NCBI GenBank assembly: GCA_027622795.1
Contig: JAQBZA010000024.1
Span: 1 to 16,966 of the forward strand
DNA length: 16,966 bases
Reading direction: 5' to 3'
Origin: Planctomycetota bacterium
GTDB taxonomy: Bacteria; Planctomycetota; Planctomycetia; Pirellulales; UBA1268
Position 1 is the first letter of the stretch. Each line of letters starts with the position of its first letter. Below are positions 1 to 6,689 of this stretch, piece after piece. The position numbers and the translations under genes were made by a program. The notes below the pieces were generated by a model, which did no database searches, had not been told where the DNA came from, and saw only the letters and a program-made list of their open reading frames with translations.

Positions 1-177
1 CACCGGACACATGAGCACCACGAGCATCGGCCGTCGCCCCACCGCAGCCCGTCGCGCCTCGATCAGCCCGCGCACCTCCGACACCTCAACTGGATGGGCA
101 GCCAACGCCGCAACGAGATCCGTGCCCAGCCCCGGCCCGCGGGTCCAGACCACGACGTGAGGGAGGGCGAGTTCCAT
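1..177 (-). CDS. Partial gene, N-terminal 59 residues, unidentified
   Basis: An open minus-strand frame starts at an ATG (177-175) and runs off the left edge of the window without a stop. The visible protein begins MELALPHVVVWTRGPGLG and ends in a hydrophobic strand around RPMLVVLMCPV. The pattern of a short beta strand, an alanine-rich helix and a second hydrophobic strand would suit a Rossmann-like or receiver-like alpha/beta domain, but no diagnostic motif is visible and I do not assign a function. It diverges from the diguanylate cyclase, with 239 bp between the two starts. No clear ribosome-binding site precedes the ATG. The call rests on the open frame reaching the edge and on a plausible composition. 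Confidence 0.4.
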   Translation of the reverse strand, partial: MELALPHVVVWTRGPGLGTDLVAALAAHPVEVSEVRGLIEARRAAVGRRPMLVVLMCPV

Positions 178-416
178 GGGTGAAGAGCGCGGGGCGCAGT
201 CCGGCGGAGGGCTGTCTTTGAGCGGGGGAACTCTACGAACCCCGAGACGGTCAAGAAAAGAGCAAATAGTCCTTAAGGGGGGTAGGCTGCGTGGGCGGGA
301 GGGAGGAGGTGTCTTGTTCTCCATGCTCCCGCGGAACGCAGCGGAATTTCCGGCCGCGCCGAGGCCCCCTATCGTTCCTTCGTCTCTTGGACCATGCCTC
401 GACACCATCCACGCCC

Positions 417-1358
417 ATGCCAGACAGCGTCGCTGCCACGCTCGAAGCGCGGATCGAGCACCGAACCGCGGCCTTGAATGCCGAGATTCGGAGGCTGACC
501 GCCATGCTCGACAACCTTCTCGACCCGCAGGTGCTGCTGCAGCCAGAACGGGATGAGGCCGGGCGTGTCGTGGATTTCATTCTCGTCTATGCCAACCGCG
601 CGGCATGCGAGTGGCTCGGGGTAGACGTGGAGCATGTTCACAATGCACGGTTGCGTGAGATCCTCACTGCGATCCACACGACCGACCTGGTTTCGCTCCT
701 GATCGACACTGCCGACACCGGTCGCACCATGGCGACCAACGCCTTCAGGGTTCCGCGTGACTCCGGATCGCGGTGGATCGACGTGCGCGCTGTTCGGGTG
801 GATGGGCAGATCAGTCTCGCCTGGCGCGACGTGACCGAGCAGCGCAACGTCACTCGACTCCTCGAGCGGCGGGTTCGCACCGACGACTTGACGTCGCTCC
901 TCAATCGAAAGGAGGCCATCGAGCGGATCGATGCCCTCACGAGTCGAACAGGCCAGCGGATCGCGGTGCTGTCGTGTGATATCGACTGGTTCAAGACGGT
1001 CAACGACACCCACGGTCATGCTGCAGGAGACAGCGTCCTTCAGGCGGTCGCCGAGCGGATTCGTGGGAGTCTTCGCTCCGGCGATGACCTCGCCGCCCGG
1101 ATCGGTGGCGACGAATTGCTGGTGGTGCTGCACGGCGTCCGCGACCTTGACGACGCGGTGGCCGTGGCCGAGAAACTCCGCCGCCGAGCGGCCGAACCGA
1201 TTCACACGGCCGTCGGGCCGATCACCGTCACACTGAGCATCGGCGTGACGCTGGCTCGCCCCTCCGAGAACACCGATGCGCTGCTCGCCCGTGCGGATGC
1301 CGCCATGTATCAGGCCAAGAATGGCGGACGGAATCAGGTGGTGGGCAAAAAGTCATGA
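417..1358 (+). CDS. PAS-GGDEF diguanylate cyclase
   Basis: This 313-residue protein should make cyclic di-GMP from two GTP. Residues 28-145 look like a PAS sensor domain (DNLLDP at the start, WRDVTEQ near the end), joined by a short helix to a GGDEF domain that opens with DDLTSLLNRK at 156-165. The metal-binding stretch DIDWFKTVNDTHGH is at 188-201, the active-site loop is GGDEL at 230-234, and the closing ADAAMYQAKNGGRN is near 293-306. The usual RxxD inhibitory site is out of register: the four positions that normally carry it read SGDD, with Arg one place too early. No membrane segment is seen, so it is probably cytosolic. I chose the ATG at 417; the frame is open back to a GTG at 291, but that extension looks non-coding. 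It ends 16 bp from the convergent beta-propeller gene. Confidence 0.93.
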   Translation: MPDSVAATLEARIEHRTAALNAEIRRLTAMLDNLLDPQVLLQPERDEAGRVVDFILVYANRAACEWLGVDVEHVHNARLREILTAIHTTDLVSLLIDTADTGRTMATNAFRVPRDSGSRWIDVRAVRVDGQISLAWRDVTEQRNVTRLLERRVRTDDLTSLLNRKEAIERIDALTSRTGQRIAVLSCDIDWFKTVNDTHGHAAGDSVLQAVAERIRGSLRSGDDLAARIGGDELLVVLHGVRDLDDAVAVAEKLRRRAAEPIHTAVGPITVTLSIGVTLARPSENTDALLARADAAMYQAKNGGRNQVVGKKS

Positions 1359-1374
1359 GGCCAGTCGTTGGCGG

Positions 1375-2643
1375 TCACTCGTGGCGGGCCGCAACACAGA
1401 ACAGGTGCCGCTCGCCGCGGATGAAGAGGGCATCGCCGACCGGAGCAGGCGTGGCGTCGACACCTTCTCTCATGTCATTTTCCGCCACGACCTCGAGGGC
1501 AGCGGCATCCTTGATGACCACGATTCGACCGCTGCGGTCGGTGAGGTAGACGTGACCGCCGGCGGCGACCGGTGAGGCGTAGGTGCGGCTCATGCCGGGC
1601 AGCCGGCGGGTCTCGTAGTGCGGCGTGCCCGAGGCGGCGTCGATGCAGGAGAGGAGGCCCGTCTTTTCCTTGTAGTAATAGAGGCGGCCCTCTGAAAGGA
1701 GCGGGGAGGCAACGTCGGGCGTGTGCTGGGAACGCGTCCACAGCACATGCTTGCCGCCGGCGAGGTCGCCGTCGCCGGCCAGATCGAAGGCGCCGAGAAA
1801 CGACCCGCGAAACCCACTGCCAATGAAGGCGATGCCTTCGGCGGCGACGGCCGAGGCACACGGCCGCACGGTCTGGCCGCCGCACCGCCAGAGTTCCTTG
1901 CCGGTTGCGAGGTCGTAGCCGCGGGCGGCATTTTCGCCGTTCATGACGACCTGCTGGCGGCCGCGGCCGTCGGTCGTGATCAAGGGCGTGGCCCAGCAGG
2001 TCGGCTCGTCACGCGGCGTCTCCCAGACAGTTTTGCCGGTCGCGGCATCGACGGCGATGAGCTTCGACGGGCCTTCGTGATCCCAGGGTACGATGAGGAG
2101 ATTCCCGGCGAGCGTGGGCGAGCTGCCTTCACCGAATTCGTTGCGGGTATGCATGTCGCCAAAGTCCCGCTGCCAGACCGGCTCACCGGTCATCGTGAAG
2201 CAGAAGGTGCCCTGCGAGCCGAAGTGGGCATAGACATGCCTGCCGTCGGTGCAGGGGGAGGCGGAAGCGTAGCCATTGGTTTCGTGGGTGCCCTCGTGGG
2301 GAGTGGCTCGAATGGCGGTGCGAGACCACGTCTCTCTTCCCGAGGATCGGTCGAAGCACAGAATGCGAAAGTCGAGCTCGCCCTGCCCGCCGGCCACCGG
2401 AATGGCTGTGGTGACGAAGACCGAGTCGCCCCAGACGACCGGCGATGAGGAGCCACGGCCGGGGATCGCGGCCTTCCAGCGGACGCCTTTCGTGTCACTG
2501 AATTCGGTGGGCGGCGTCGCCGTTGGTGCAACGCCGTTACCCAGTGGCCCGCGCCAATGGTTCCAGTGGTCGTCGCCGGGAGCCGCCTGACTGCCCGCGG
2601 TCGCCAGCACGAAGATCATCATGCCCCAAATAGTCGCACGCAT
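1375..2643 (-). CDS. Exported PQQ-like beta-propeller repeat protein
   Basis: This 422-residue protein has a signal peptide (hydrophobic IWGMMIFVLATAG, cleavage probably after SQA near residue 20), so it should act outside the cytoplasmic membrane. The rest is built of PQQ-type propeller blades. Their signature is an internal DAATGKTVWE or DLATGKELW followed by a strand ending in a short hydrophobic run; similar units include SPVVWGDSVFV near the start and IDAASGTPHYE near the end. WNHWRGPLGNGV after the signal is the usual opening of planctomycete members. These proteins are commonly annotated as outer membrane assembly factor BamB-like or as PQQ-dependent dehydrogenase-like, but no dehydrogenase catalytic residues can be assigned, so a scaffold or binding role is as likely. 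The ATG at 2643 has a GAGAGG site six bases upstream. It diverges from the GroES-like gene. Confidence 0.93.
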   Translation of the reverse strand: MRATIWGMMIFVLATAGSQAAPGDDHWNHWRGPLGNGVAPTATPPTEFSDTKGVRWKAAIPGRGSSSPVVWGDSVFVTTAIPVAGGQGELDFRILCFDRSSGRETWSRTAIRATPHEGTHETNGYASASPCTDGRHVYAHFGSQGTFCFTMTGEPVWQRDFGDMHTRNEFGEGSSPTLAGNLLIVPWDHEGPSKLIAVDAATGKTVWETPRDEPTCWATPLITTDGRGRQQVVMNGENAARGYDLATGKELWRCGGQTVRPCASAVAAEGIAFIGSGFRGSFLGAFDLAGDGDLAGGKHVLWTRSQHTPDVASPLLSEGRLYYYKEKTGLLSCIDAASGTPHYETRRLPGMSRTYASPVAAGGHVYLTDRSGRIVVIKDAAALEVVAENDMREGVDATPAPVGDALFIRGERHLFCVAARHE

Positions 2644-2778
2644 GGAAGCCTCTCGGCGGTGTGGGATCCAACCCGATGTGGTACTGTTTTCTCATCGTCG
2701 CATGGCGGCAAGCAGCCCGGCAAGCAGGTGCCTGGCGCGGCATGAGATCACGGCCCACGTGGCCACAAAGGAGCGGAT

Positions 2779-3141
2779 GTGAACGAGTCTGTCGAACCCC
2801 TGGGGATGCGGGTGTTGATCCGCAAGGATGAGAGCCGCCACACGACCCGCGGTGGGATCGTGCTTCCGGATCAGGCGGAAATTCCCACGATCACCGGGCG
2901 GGTTGTCGAGGTGAGCCTGCAGGTGGAGCGGGATGCCGACTTCCCGATCGAAAAGTACGACAAGGTGCTCTTCCATCCCCGCAACTCGATCCCGGTCGAT
3001 TTCGAACAAAACAACCTGCTCTACGTGGTGCCGATCGAGGATGTCGTGGCCGTCTTTCGCCGGCACGAAGGGGCCCGGCCGCAACGCCGCGGCAAGACCG
3101 GGAAAGACGAAGACCGTCCAGCGACGGAGAGTGATGAATAG
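2779..3141 (+). CDS. GroES-like co-chaperonin (Cpn10)
   Basis: The 120-residue product matches the GroES fold: the opening strand PLGMRVLIRKDE, the mobile loop with GGIVLP at 25-30 that would contact GroEL, a TGRVVEVS strand, then a turn and the strand YDKVLFHPRNSIPVDF. GroES is normally about 95-100 residues and forms a heptameric lid on GroEL; here the last 25 residues are an added charged tail (RRGKTGKDEDRP). No groEL is present in the window. Translation starts at GTG 2779, set by a strong AAAGGAG six bases before; an ATG two bases earlier is out of frame. The cytochrome gene starts 27 bp after its stop on the same strand, so the two may be co-transcribed. This is a divergent paralogue, not an obvious housekeeping groES. 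Confidence 0.85.
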   Translation: MNESVEPLGMRVLIRKDESRHTTRGGIVLPDQAEIPTITGRVVEVSLQVERDADFPIEKYDKVLFHPRNSIPVDFEQNNLLYVVPIEDVVAVFRRHEGARPQRRGKTGKDEDRPATESDE

Positions 3142-3168
3142 GCCGACTCACGCGCAAGGTACACAACC

Positions 3169-3990
3169 ATGATGAGCAGTACGTCAGGGAAGCGGTCGAC
3201 ACGGTCTCCAGCATGGCGGTTTGCAGTGGGGTGCTGGGTCGTTTCAATCGTGTCGAGCGGGGCAAATGCTGCCGCAGAATCGCCGGGCAAGCTTACGGAA
3301 ACCGTGGAACTCGGCCGTGTGCTCGTTGAGCAGACGGCCACGCATCCGCTCACCCGCCAGTATGTCGGCGCGGCCCTCAACTGCACGTCGTGCCATCTCG
3401 AAAACGGTACTCATCCGACGGCGGCCAGCTTTCTCGACGTCGCCACCGCCTATCCGGCCTGGGCGGGCCGCGAGGGCCGGGTGATCACGCTGGAGGATCG
3501 GGTTCTCAACTGCTTCATGCGGAGTTGCAACGGGATCAGGCCGCCGCAGGGCAGCCCGCCGGTGGTGGCAATGGTTGCCTACATCACCTCGCTCTCGGAG
3601 GGCCGCCCGATCAGGATGAACGCAGCGAGCCCCCACGGCCCGCGGCGGGTGCCGCCGCTGGGGCTCGATCCGGCCACGGGTGATGCTGCGGTCGGTGAGA
3701 AGCTCTACACGCAGCGGTGTGGCGACTGTCATGCCGCCGACGGCAATGGCACCGCCGACGGACCGCCGGTCTGGGGCCCGCGAAGTTTCAATAGCGGAGC
3801 GGGCCTGTCGCACGTCGAGCACCTGGCCGCATGGCTGAAGCTGGCGATGCCGCTTGATGCGGCCGATCTCACCGAGCGGGAGGCGCTCGACATCGCCGCC
3901 TATGTCAACAGCCACCCCCGGCCAGATTTTGTGATCGAAGACCATCTGCCACCGGCTGAAGAGATGGGCGTGTACAACGGCAAGCGGTAG
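3169..3990 (+). CDS. Exported dihaem cytochrome c, thiosulfate dehydrogenase (TsdA)-like
   Basis: This 273-residue protein carries a signal sequence (FAVGCWVVSIVSSGANAAA, cleavage near 36) and two c-type haem sites, CTSCH at 72-76 and CGDCH at 184-188. The first domain follows the TsdA pattern closely: NCTSCHLENGTHP, then AYPAW, REGRVITLEDRV, a cysteine at 115, and VVAMVAYITSLSEG. In TsdA a cysteine downstream of haem 1 is an axial iron ligand and the enzyme joins two thiosulfates into tetrathionate; Cys115 is the best candidate here. Met227 in LAMPLD is the likely haem 2 ligand, and the protein ends in the familiar YVNSHPRPDF. The position equivalent to Met in the usual RSMNG is Cys120. The substrate is inferred from family only; other members act on different sulfur compounds or simply carry electrons. 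It sits 27 bp downstream of the GroES-like gene. Confidence 0.82.
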   Translation: MMSSTSGKRSTRSPAWRFAVGCWVVSIVSSGANAAAESPGKLTETVELGRVLVEQTATHPLTRQYVGAALNCTSCHLENGTHPTAASFLDVATAYPAWAGREGRVITLEDRVLNCFMRSCNGIRPPQGSPPVVAMVAYITSLSEGRPIRMNAASPHGPRRVPPLGLDPATGDAAVGEKLYTQRCGDCHAADGNGTADGPPVWGPRSFNSGAGLSHVEHLAAWLKLAMPLDAADLTEREALDIAAYVNSHPRPDFVIEDHLPPAEEMGVYNGKR

Positions 3991-4029
3991 CACGCCGACC
4001 GGTCGTCCGGCAGCCGTATTTCATGCGTG

Positions 4030-4803
4030 TCAGCTGGGTTGTTCGGTCGGCCGGAGGAGAATGTCGTGCACCTGCACATGCTCCGGGCAGGCCAGCATGT
4101 AGACCACCGCATCGGCAATGTCGGCGGCGGTGAGGACGGTGAACTGGGAGTAGGTGGCGCGGGCCTTGTCGGCCGACTTGTAGTAGTGCTCCGCGAATCC
4201 GGTCTCCACATAGCCGGGGCAGACTTCCCCGATCCGAATCGGGTCGCCACGCTCGCGGAGTTCCAGCCGGAGGCTCTCGGTCAAGGCCCGCACCGCGTGC
4301 TTGGTAGCGCCGTAGAAGCCGGCCCCCGGCGGCACCCGCTGGCCGGCCATCGAGCCGATATGAATGATCTGCCCAAAGCCACCGCGGGCCCGCATGTCGG
4401 CGAGTGCCTCACGGGTGCAGAGACAGAGGCCGAGAATGTTGACCTCGAGCATTTCCCGCCAGTCGTCGACGCGGCCCTCGGCAAGGGTGCCGGCATGACC
4501 GAGCCCCGCATTGTTGATGAGCACGTCGACGCCCCCAAACCGCTCGCGGGTGGCGGCAACCATCTGCCGCACGGACGCTTCGTCGCGGACGTCACAGGCT
4601 ACGGCAAGCGAGTTTTTTCCGGCTGGATCCACGGCCCTCAGGATCTCCGCAACGCCTGTCTGGCGGCGGCCGCAGCCGACCACGCGCAGTCCCTCGGAGA
4701 CAAGACGCGCGGCGATGGCGGCGCCAATGCCGCTGCTGGCACCGGTGACGATCGCCGTGCGGCCAGCCCAGCGGTGCATGCCATAAGACGACTGGGTATT
4801 CAT
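4030..4803 (-). CDS. Short-chain dehydrogenase/reductase, DHRS11-like
   Basis: A 257-residue classical SDR with a Rossmann fold. TGASSGIG at 20-27 binds the nucleotide, NNAG is at 97-100, and the catalytic Ser151, Tyr164 and Lys168 lie in IGSMAG and FYGATKHA. GCGRR after the second strand, with arginines where NAD enzymes carry an Asp, points to NADPH. From memory, the start MHRWAGRTAIVTGAS and the end DILLRPTEQ resemble animal DHRS11, a 17-beta-hydroxysteroid and carbonyl reductase of about 260 residues; the substrate here is unknown. I chose the ATG at 4803, because a frame extension to 4848 adds residues beyond the family length, and AAGGAT lies upstream of 4803. It diverges from the esterase gene with 129 bp between starts, so the two may share a control region. 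Confidence 0.92.
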   Translation of the reverse strand: MNTQSSYGMHRWAGRTAIVTGASSGIGAAIAARLVSEGLRVVGCGRRQTGVAEILRAVDPAGKNSLAVACDVRDEASVRQMVAATRERFGGVDVLINNAGLGHAGTLAEGRVDDWREMLEVNILGLCLCTREALADMRARGGFGQIIHIGSMAGQRVPPGAGFYGATKHAVRALTESLRLELRERGDPIRIGEVCPGYVETGFAEHYYKSADKARATYSQFTVLTAADIADAVVYMLACPEHVQVHDILLRPTEQPS

Positions 4804-4932
4804 GGAATGGATCCTTGTTGGGAGAGAAGGTGCGACGTGTGATTTCATGCTTGTCGGCGGTTTGGCTCACAGCGTAGCCTGCGGGGCATGATCTCGACAT
4901 CGTTCAAAACCACTCAGCGAGGAAGGTGATGT

Positions 4933-5988
4933 ATGGACTCTCGATCATCTGGTGTGATCGCCTTGCCAGACGGGCCGCAGCTTCAGAACGCCGTGGGAGC
5001 GGCCAATGAGACGAGCGGGCCGCGCACAGTGCCTGGCCGCGTGATTCCCGTGCCGGCATCGGTAAGCCCGGCGATGCAGGAGACGATCGCGATGCCGTAT
5101 CGTGATTCCGAGTGGCGGCTGGACCCTCCCGACGCCGAGGGCTGGCGGCAGGCGGTCGCGGGCCTGGCAGCCCACACGATCCCGGCGATCAAAAAGATTC
5201 GTGATCGGCTCGGTGTGCGGGTGGAGCCCATCACGGTGGCCGGAGTGGGTTGCTTCGAGGTGCATCCCAGTGAGATCGCGCCGGCCAATGCCGACCGCTT
5301 GCTGGTCAACACGCACGGAGGAGGCTACGTCTTCAACCCTGGAGAGGCGTGTCTCCTCGAGGCGATCGTGCTGGCCGCCACTTCTCGCATCAAGGTAATC
5401 GCGGTCGATTACCGGATGCCACCGGATCATCCGTTTCCGGCAGCGGTAGAAGATGCGTTTGCCGTCTGGAGCAGCCTGGTGGCAAGTCATGCTCCGGACC
5501 GCGTGGCGTTGAGCGGTGGGAGTTCCGGCGGTGGCTTGGCGATGGCAACGGTGCTGCGGGCCAAGCAGGAAGAGGTGCCACTTCCTGCCGCGCTGGCGAT
5601 TCAGTCGCCGTGGGCGGATCTCGATGAGGTGGGCGACAGCTTTCGGACGAATGAGTGGCTCGATAGCGTGCTGGTGACCTACGGAGCCGGTCCTTCGCGG
5701 GCAGCCGCGCTGTATGCCAATGGCCACGATCGCGGCGATCCGCTGCTCTCTCCGCTCCGGGGCGATCTCTCCTGTTTCCCGCCAACGATTTTGCTCACTG
5801 GCACGCGGGATCTCTTTCTGAGCCTGACCGTTCTGGTTCATCGGAAGCTGCGGAAAGCTGGCGTGGCTACCGATTTGCACGTTGTTGAGGGGGCATCACA
5901 CTTTCAGTACTTCATCAATCCTTTTGCGGCTGAGTCGCAAGATGTGCTCGCTGAGATTGCGTCGTTTCTCGATCGGCATATGGCTTGA
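4933..5988 (+). CDS. Alpha/beta hydrolase, hormone-sensitive lipase family esterase
   Basis: A 351-residue esterase of the HSL (family IV) type. The oxyanion-hole motif HGGG is at 128-131, the nucleophile elbow GGSSG puts the catalytic serine at 197, the acid is Asp293 in TGTRDLF, and the base is His323 in GASHFQ. DYRMPPDHPFPAAVED at 159-174 is the normal segment between oxyanion loop and nucleophile. The N-terminus has the PVPASVSP motif of bacterial lactone or acetyl ester hydrolases and no hydrophobic signal, so the enzyme is probably cytoplasmic and acts on short acyl esters. The ATG at 4933 is preceded by GAGGAAGG at a suitable distance. Its last 74 bp overlap the 3' end of the convergent RidA-family gene. 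Confidence 0.92.
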   Translation: MDSRSSGVIALPDGPQLQNAVGAANETSGPRTVPGRVIPVPASVSPAMQETIAMPYRDSEWRLDPPDAEGWRQAVAGLAAHTIPAIKKIRDRLGVRVEPITVAGVGCFEVHPSEIAPANADRLLVNTHGGGYVFNPGEACLLEAIVLAATSRIKVIAVDYRMPPDHPFPAAVEDAFAVWSSLVASHAPDRVALSGGSSGGGLAMATVLRAKQEEVPLPAALAIQSPWADLDEVGDSFRTNEWLDSVLVTYGAGPSRAAALYANGHDRGDPLLSPLRGDLSCFPPTILLTGTRDLFLSLTVLVHRKLRKAGVATDLHVVEGASHFQYFINPFAAESQDVLAEIASFLDRHMA

Positions 5989-6340
5989 GCGGTTCGGGAA
6001 CCGCAGCCGTCACCACCATCTCAACCTTGCAGGTTTTGCCGAGGCCGACCTGCACCATGGCCCGTACGGGAGGATTGGCGGCAGGCACCCACGCATCCCA
6101 GAGTGTGTTGAGCGTCTCGGCGTCGGCAAGGTCGGCGATGTACACGAGCACCTGCACCAGCCGTGTGCGGTCGCTCTTGATCATTTCCAGTGTCGCATTG
6201 ATCTGGGCAAGTACCTGGGCGATCTGGCCGCGGGCATCGAGTGACATGTCTTCGGCCACCTCGACCCAATGGGCTACGCCTCGATGAACAACAATGTCGG
6301 CCCAGCGTGTTGAGTTGCCGTAGCGCCGAATCTCATGCAT
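5915..6340 (-). CDS. RidA/YjgF/UK114 family protein
   Basis: A 141-residue member of the RidA superfamily, trimeric proteins of which the best known hydrolyse reactive enamine/imine intermediates. Typical features are IRRYGNSTRWADIVVHRG at the start, RGQIAQVLAQINATLE in the helix, LVQVLVYIADLAD, WDAWVP and the final strand KVEMVVTAAV. Arg93 in PVRAMVQ matches the arginine that binds the carboxylate in active RidA, and Glu107 lies in the last strand. This subgroup normally ends soon after that strand; here a polar tail of about 25 residues follows and is encoded opposite the 3' end of the esterase gene. I chose the ATG at 6340 because translation upstream of it (to 6478) is unlike the family, and AAGAAAGAGG at 6351-6360 is an acceptable ribosome-binding site. 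Confidence 0.9.
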   Translation of the reverse strand: MHEIRRYGNSTRWADIVVHRGVAHWVEVAEDMSLDARGQIAQVLAQINATLEMIKSDRTRLVQVLVYIADLADAETLNTLWDAWVPAANPPVRAMVQVGLGKTCKVEMVVTAAVPEPLKPYADRETTQSQRAHLATQPQKD

Positions 6341-6367
6341 GGCGGGATGACCTCTTTCTTCCTCTGC

Positions 6368-6373
6368 ATCATA
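6368..6373 (-). promoter_or_regulatory. Candidate -10 box of the RidA-family gene
   Basis: Read on the minus strand the hexamer is TATGAT, five of six matches to the sigma-70 -10 consensus, placed so that transcription would begin about 20 bases before the ATG at 6340 and just ahead of its ribosome-binding site. No good -35 element is found at the expected distance, so this is tentative. Confidence 0.25.
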
Positions 6374-6471
6374 AAACCTGGGGGCCGATCGGCAGTGAGT
6401 TTTGGCCCACGAATGCTTCGCTGCGCCGAGCGCCGGGGGCAACTCGAGTTCTGGGAATACGAGTCCCAGGA

Positions 6472-6500
6472 GTGCCATTTTTTGAGGACTCGGCTATCAT
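6472..6500 (+). promoter_or_regulatory. Candidate sigma-70 promoter for the 6507-6723 RNA
   Basis: GTGCCA (6472-6477, four of six matches to TTGACA) and TATCAT (6495-6500, five of six matches to TATAAT) are separated by exactly 17 bases. A start near 6507 would give a transcript of about 217 bases ending at the strong terminator. The elements are short and could occur by chance; the terminator downstream is what makes them worth noting. Confidence 0.3.
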
Positions 6501-6602
6501 TCGAGCATCGTTCCTCGGCGACGGCTGGGGAGAGAAAAACCCGGCGGCGGTCTCGCAGTGATCGTGACGGCTGGGATTCCTCGTGCGAAAGGAGGTGGTC
6601 TC

Positions 6603-6638
6603 GTGCCGCAAGACTGTACCGGAGGGCTGCGCCGATAA
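6603..6638 (+). CDS. Possible 11-residue mini-ORF or leader peptide
   Basis: GTG at 6603 lies seven bases after GGAGG of a near-perfect Shine-Dalgarno sequence, one of the best ribosome-binding sites in the window. The frame reads (M)PQDCTGGLRR and stops at TAA. The stop overlaps an ATG (TAATG) that opens an even shorter frame reading MASRRARR. Neither resembles a known protein. The ribosome-binding site makes translation plausible, and the position before a terminator is that of a leader peptide, but there is no run of a single regulatory amino acid as in biosynthetic attenuators. The SD-like sequence could also simply be part of RNA structure. Confidence 0.2.
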   Translation: MPQDCTGGLRR

Positions 6639-6689
6639 TGGCCAGTCGACGGGCTCGCCGTTGATGCAGCCCCCAAATGAGTTCCTACG

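Noticed and set aside
271..278. CCTTAAGG palindrome in the 178-416 intergenic region
   Set aside because: Short and isolated; no promoter or regulator context could be supported.
369..1205. A 278-codon minus frame opposite the diguanylate cyclase
   Set aside because: The GGDEF protein on plus is unambiguous.
3244..3993. A 249-codon minus frame opposite the cytochrome
   Set aside because: Two haem motifs and a signal peptide lie on plus; no features on minus.
3996..4005. Palindrome CGACCGGTCG between the cytochrome and SDR genes
   Set aside because: It has no loop and no T run, so it is not a terminator, and a 10-base palindrome is weak evidence for a site.
4027..4842. A 271-codon plus frame opposite the SDR
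   Set aside because: The SDR motifs on minus are complete; the plus frame is a shadow.
4945..5880. A 311-codon minus-strand frame opposite the esterase
   Set aside because: The plus strand has the full HSL catalytic set; the minus product is rich in Arg, His and Gln without domains.
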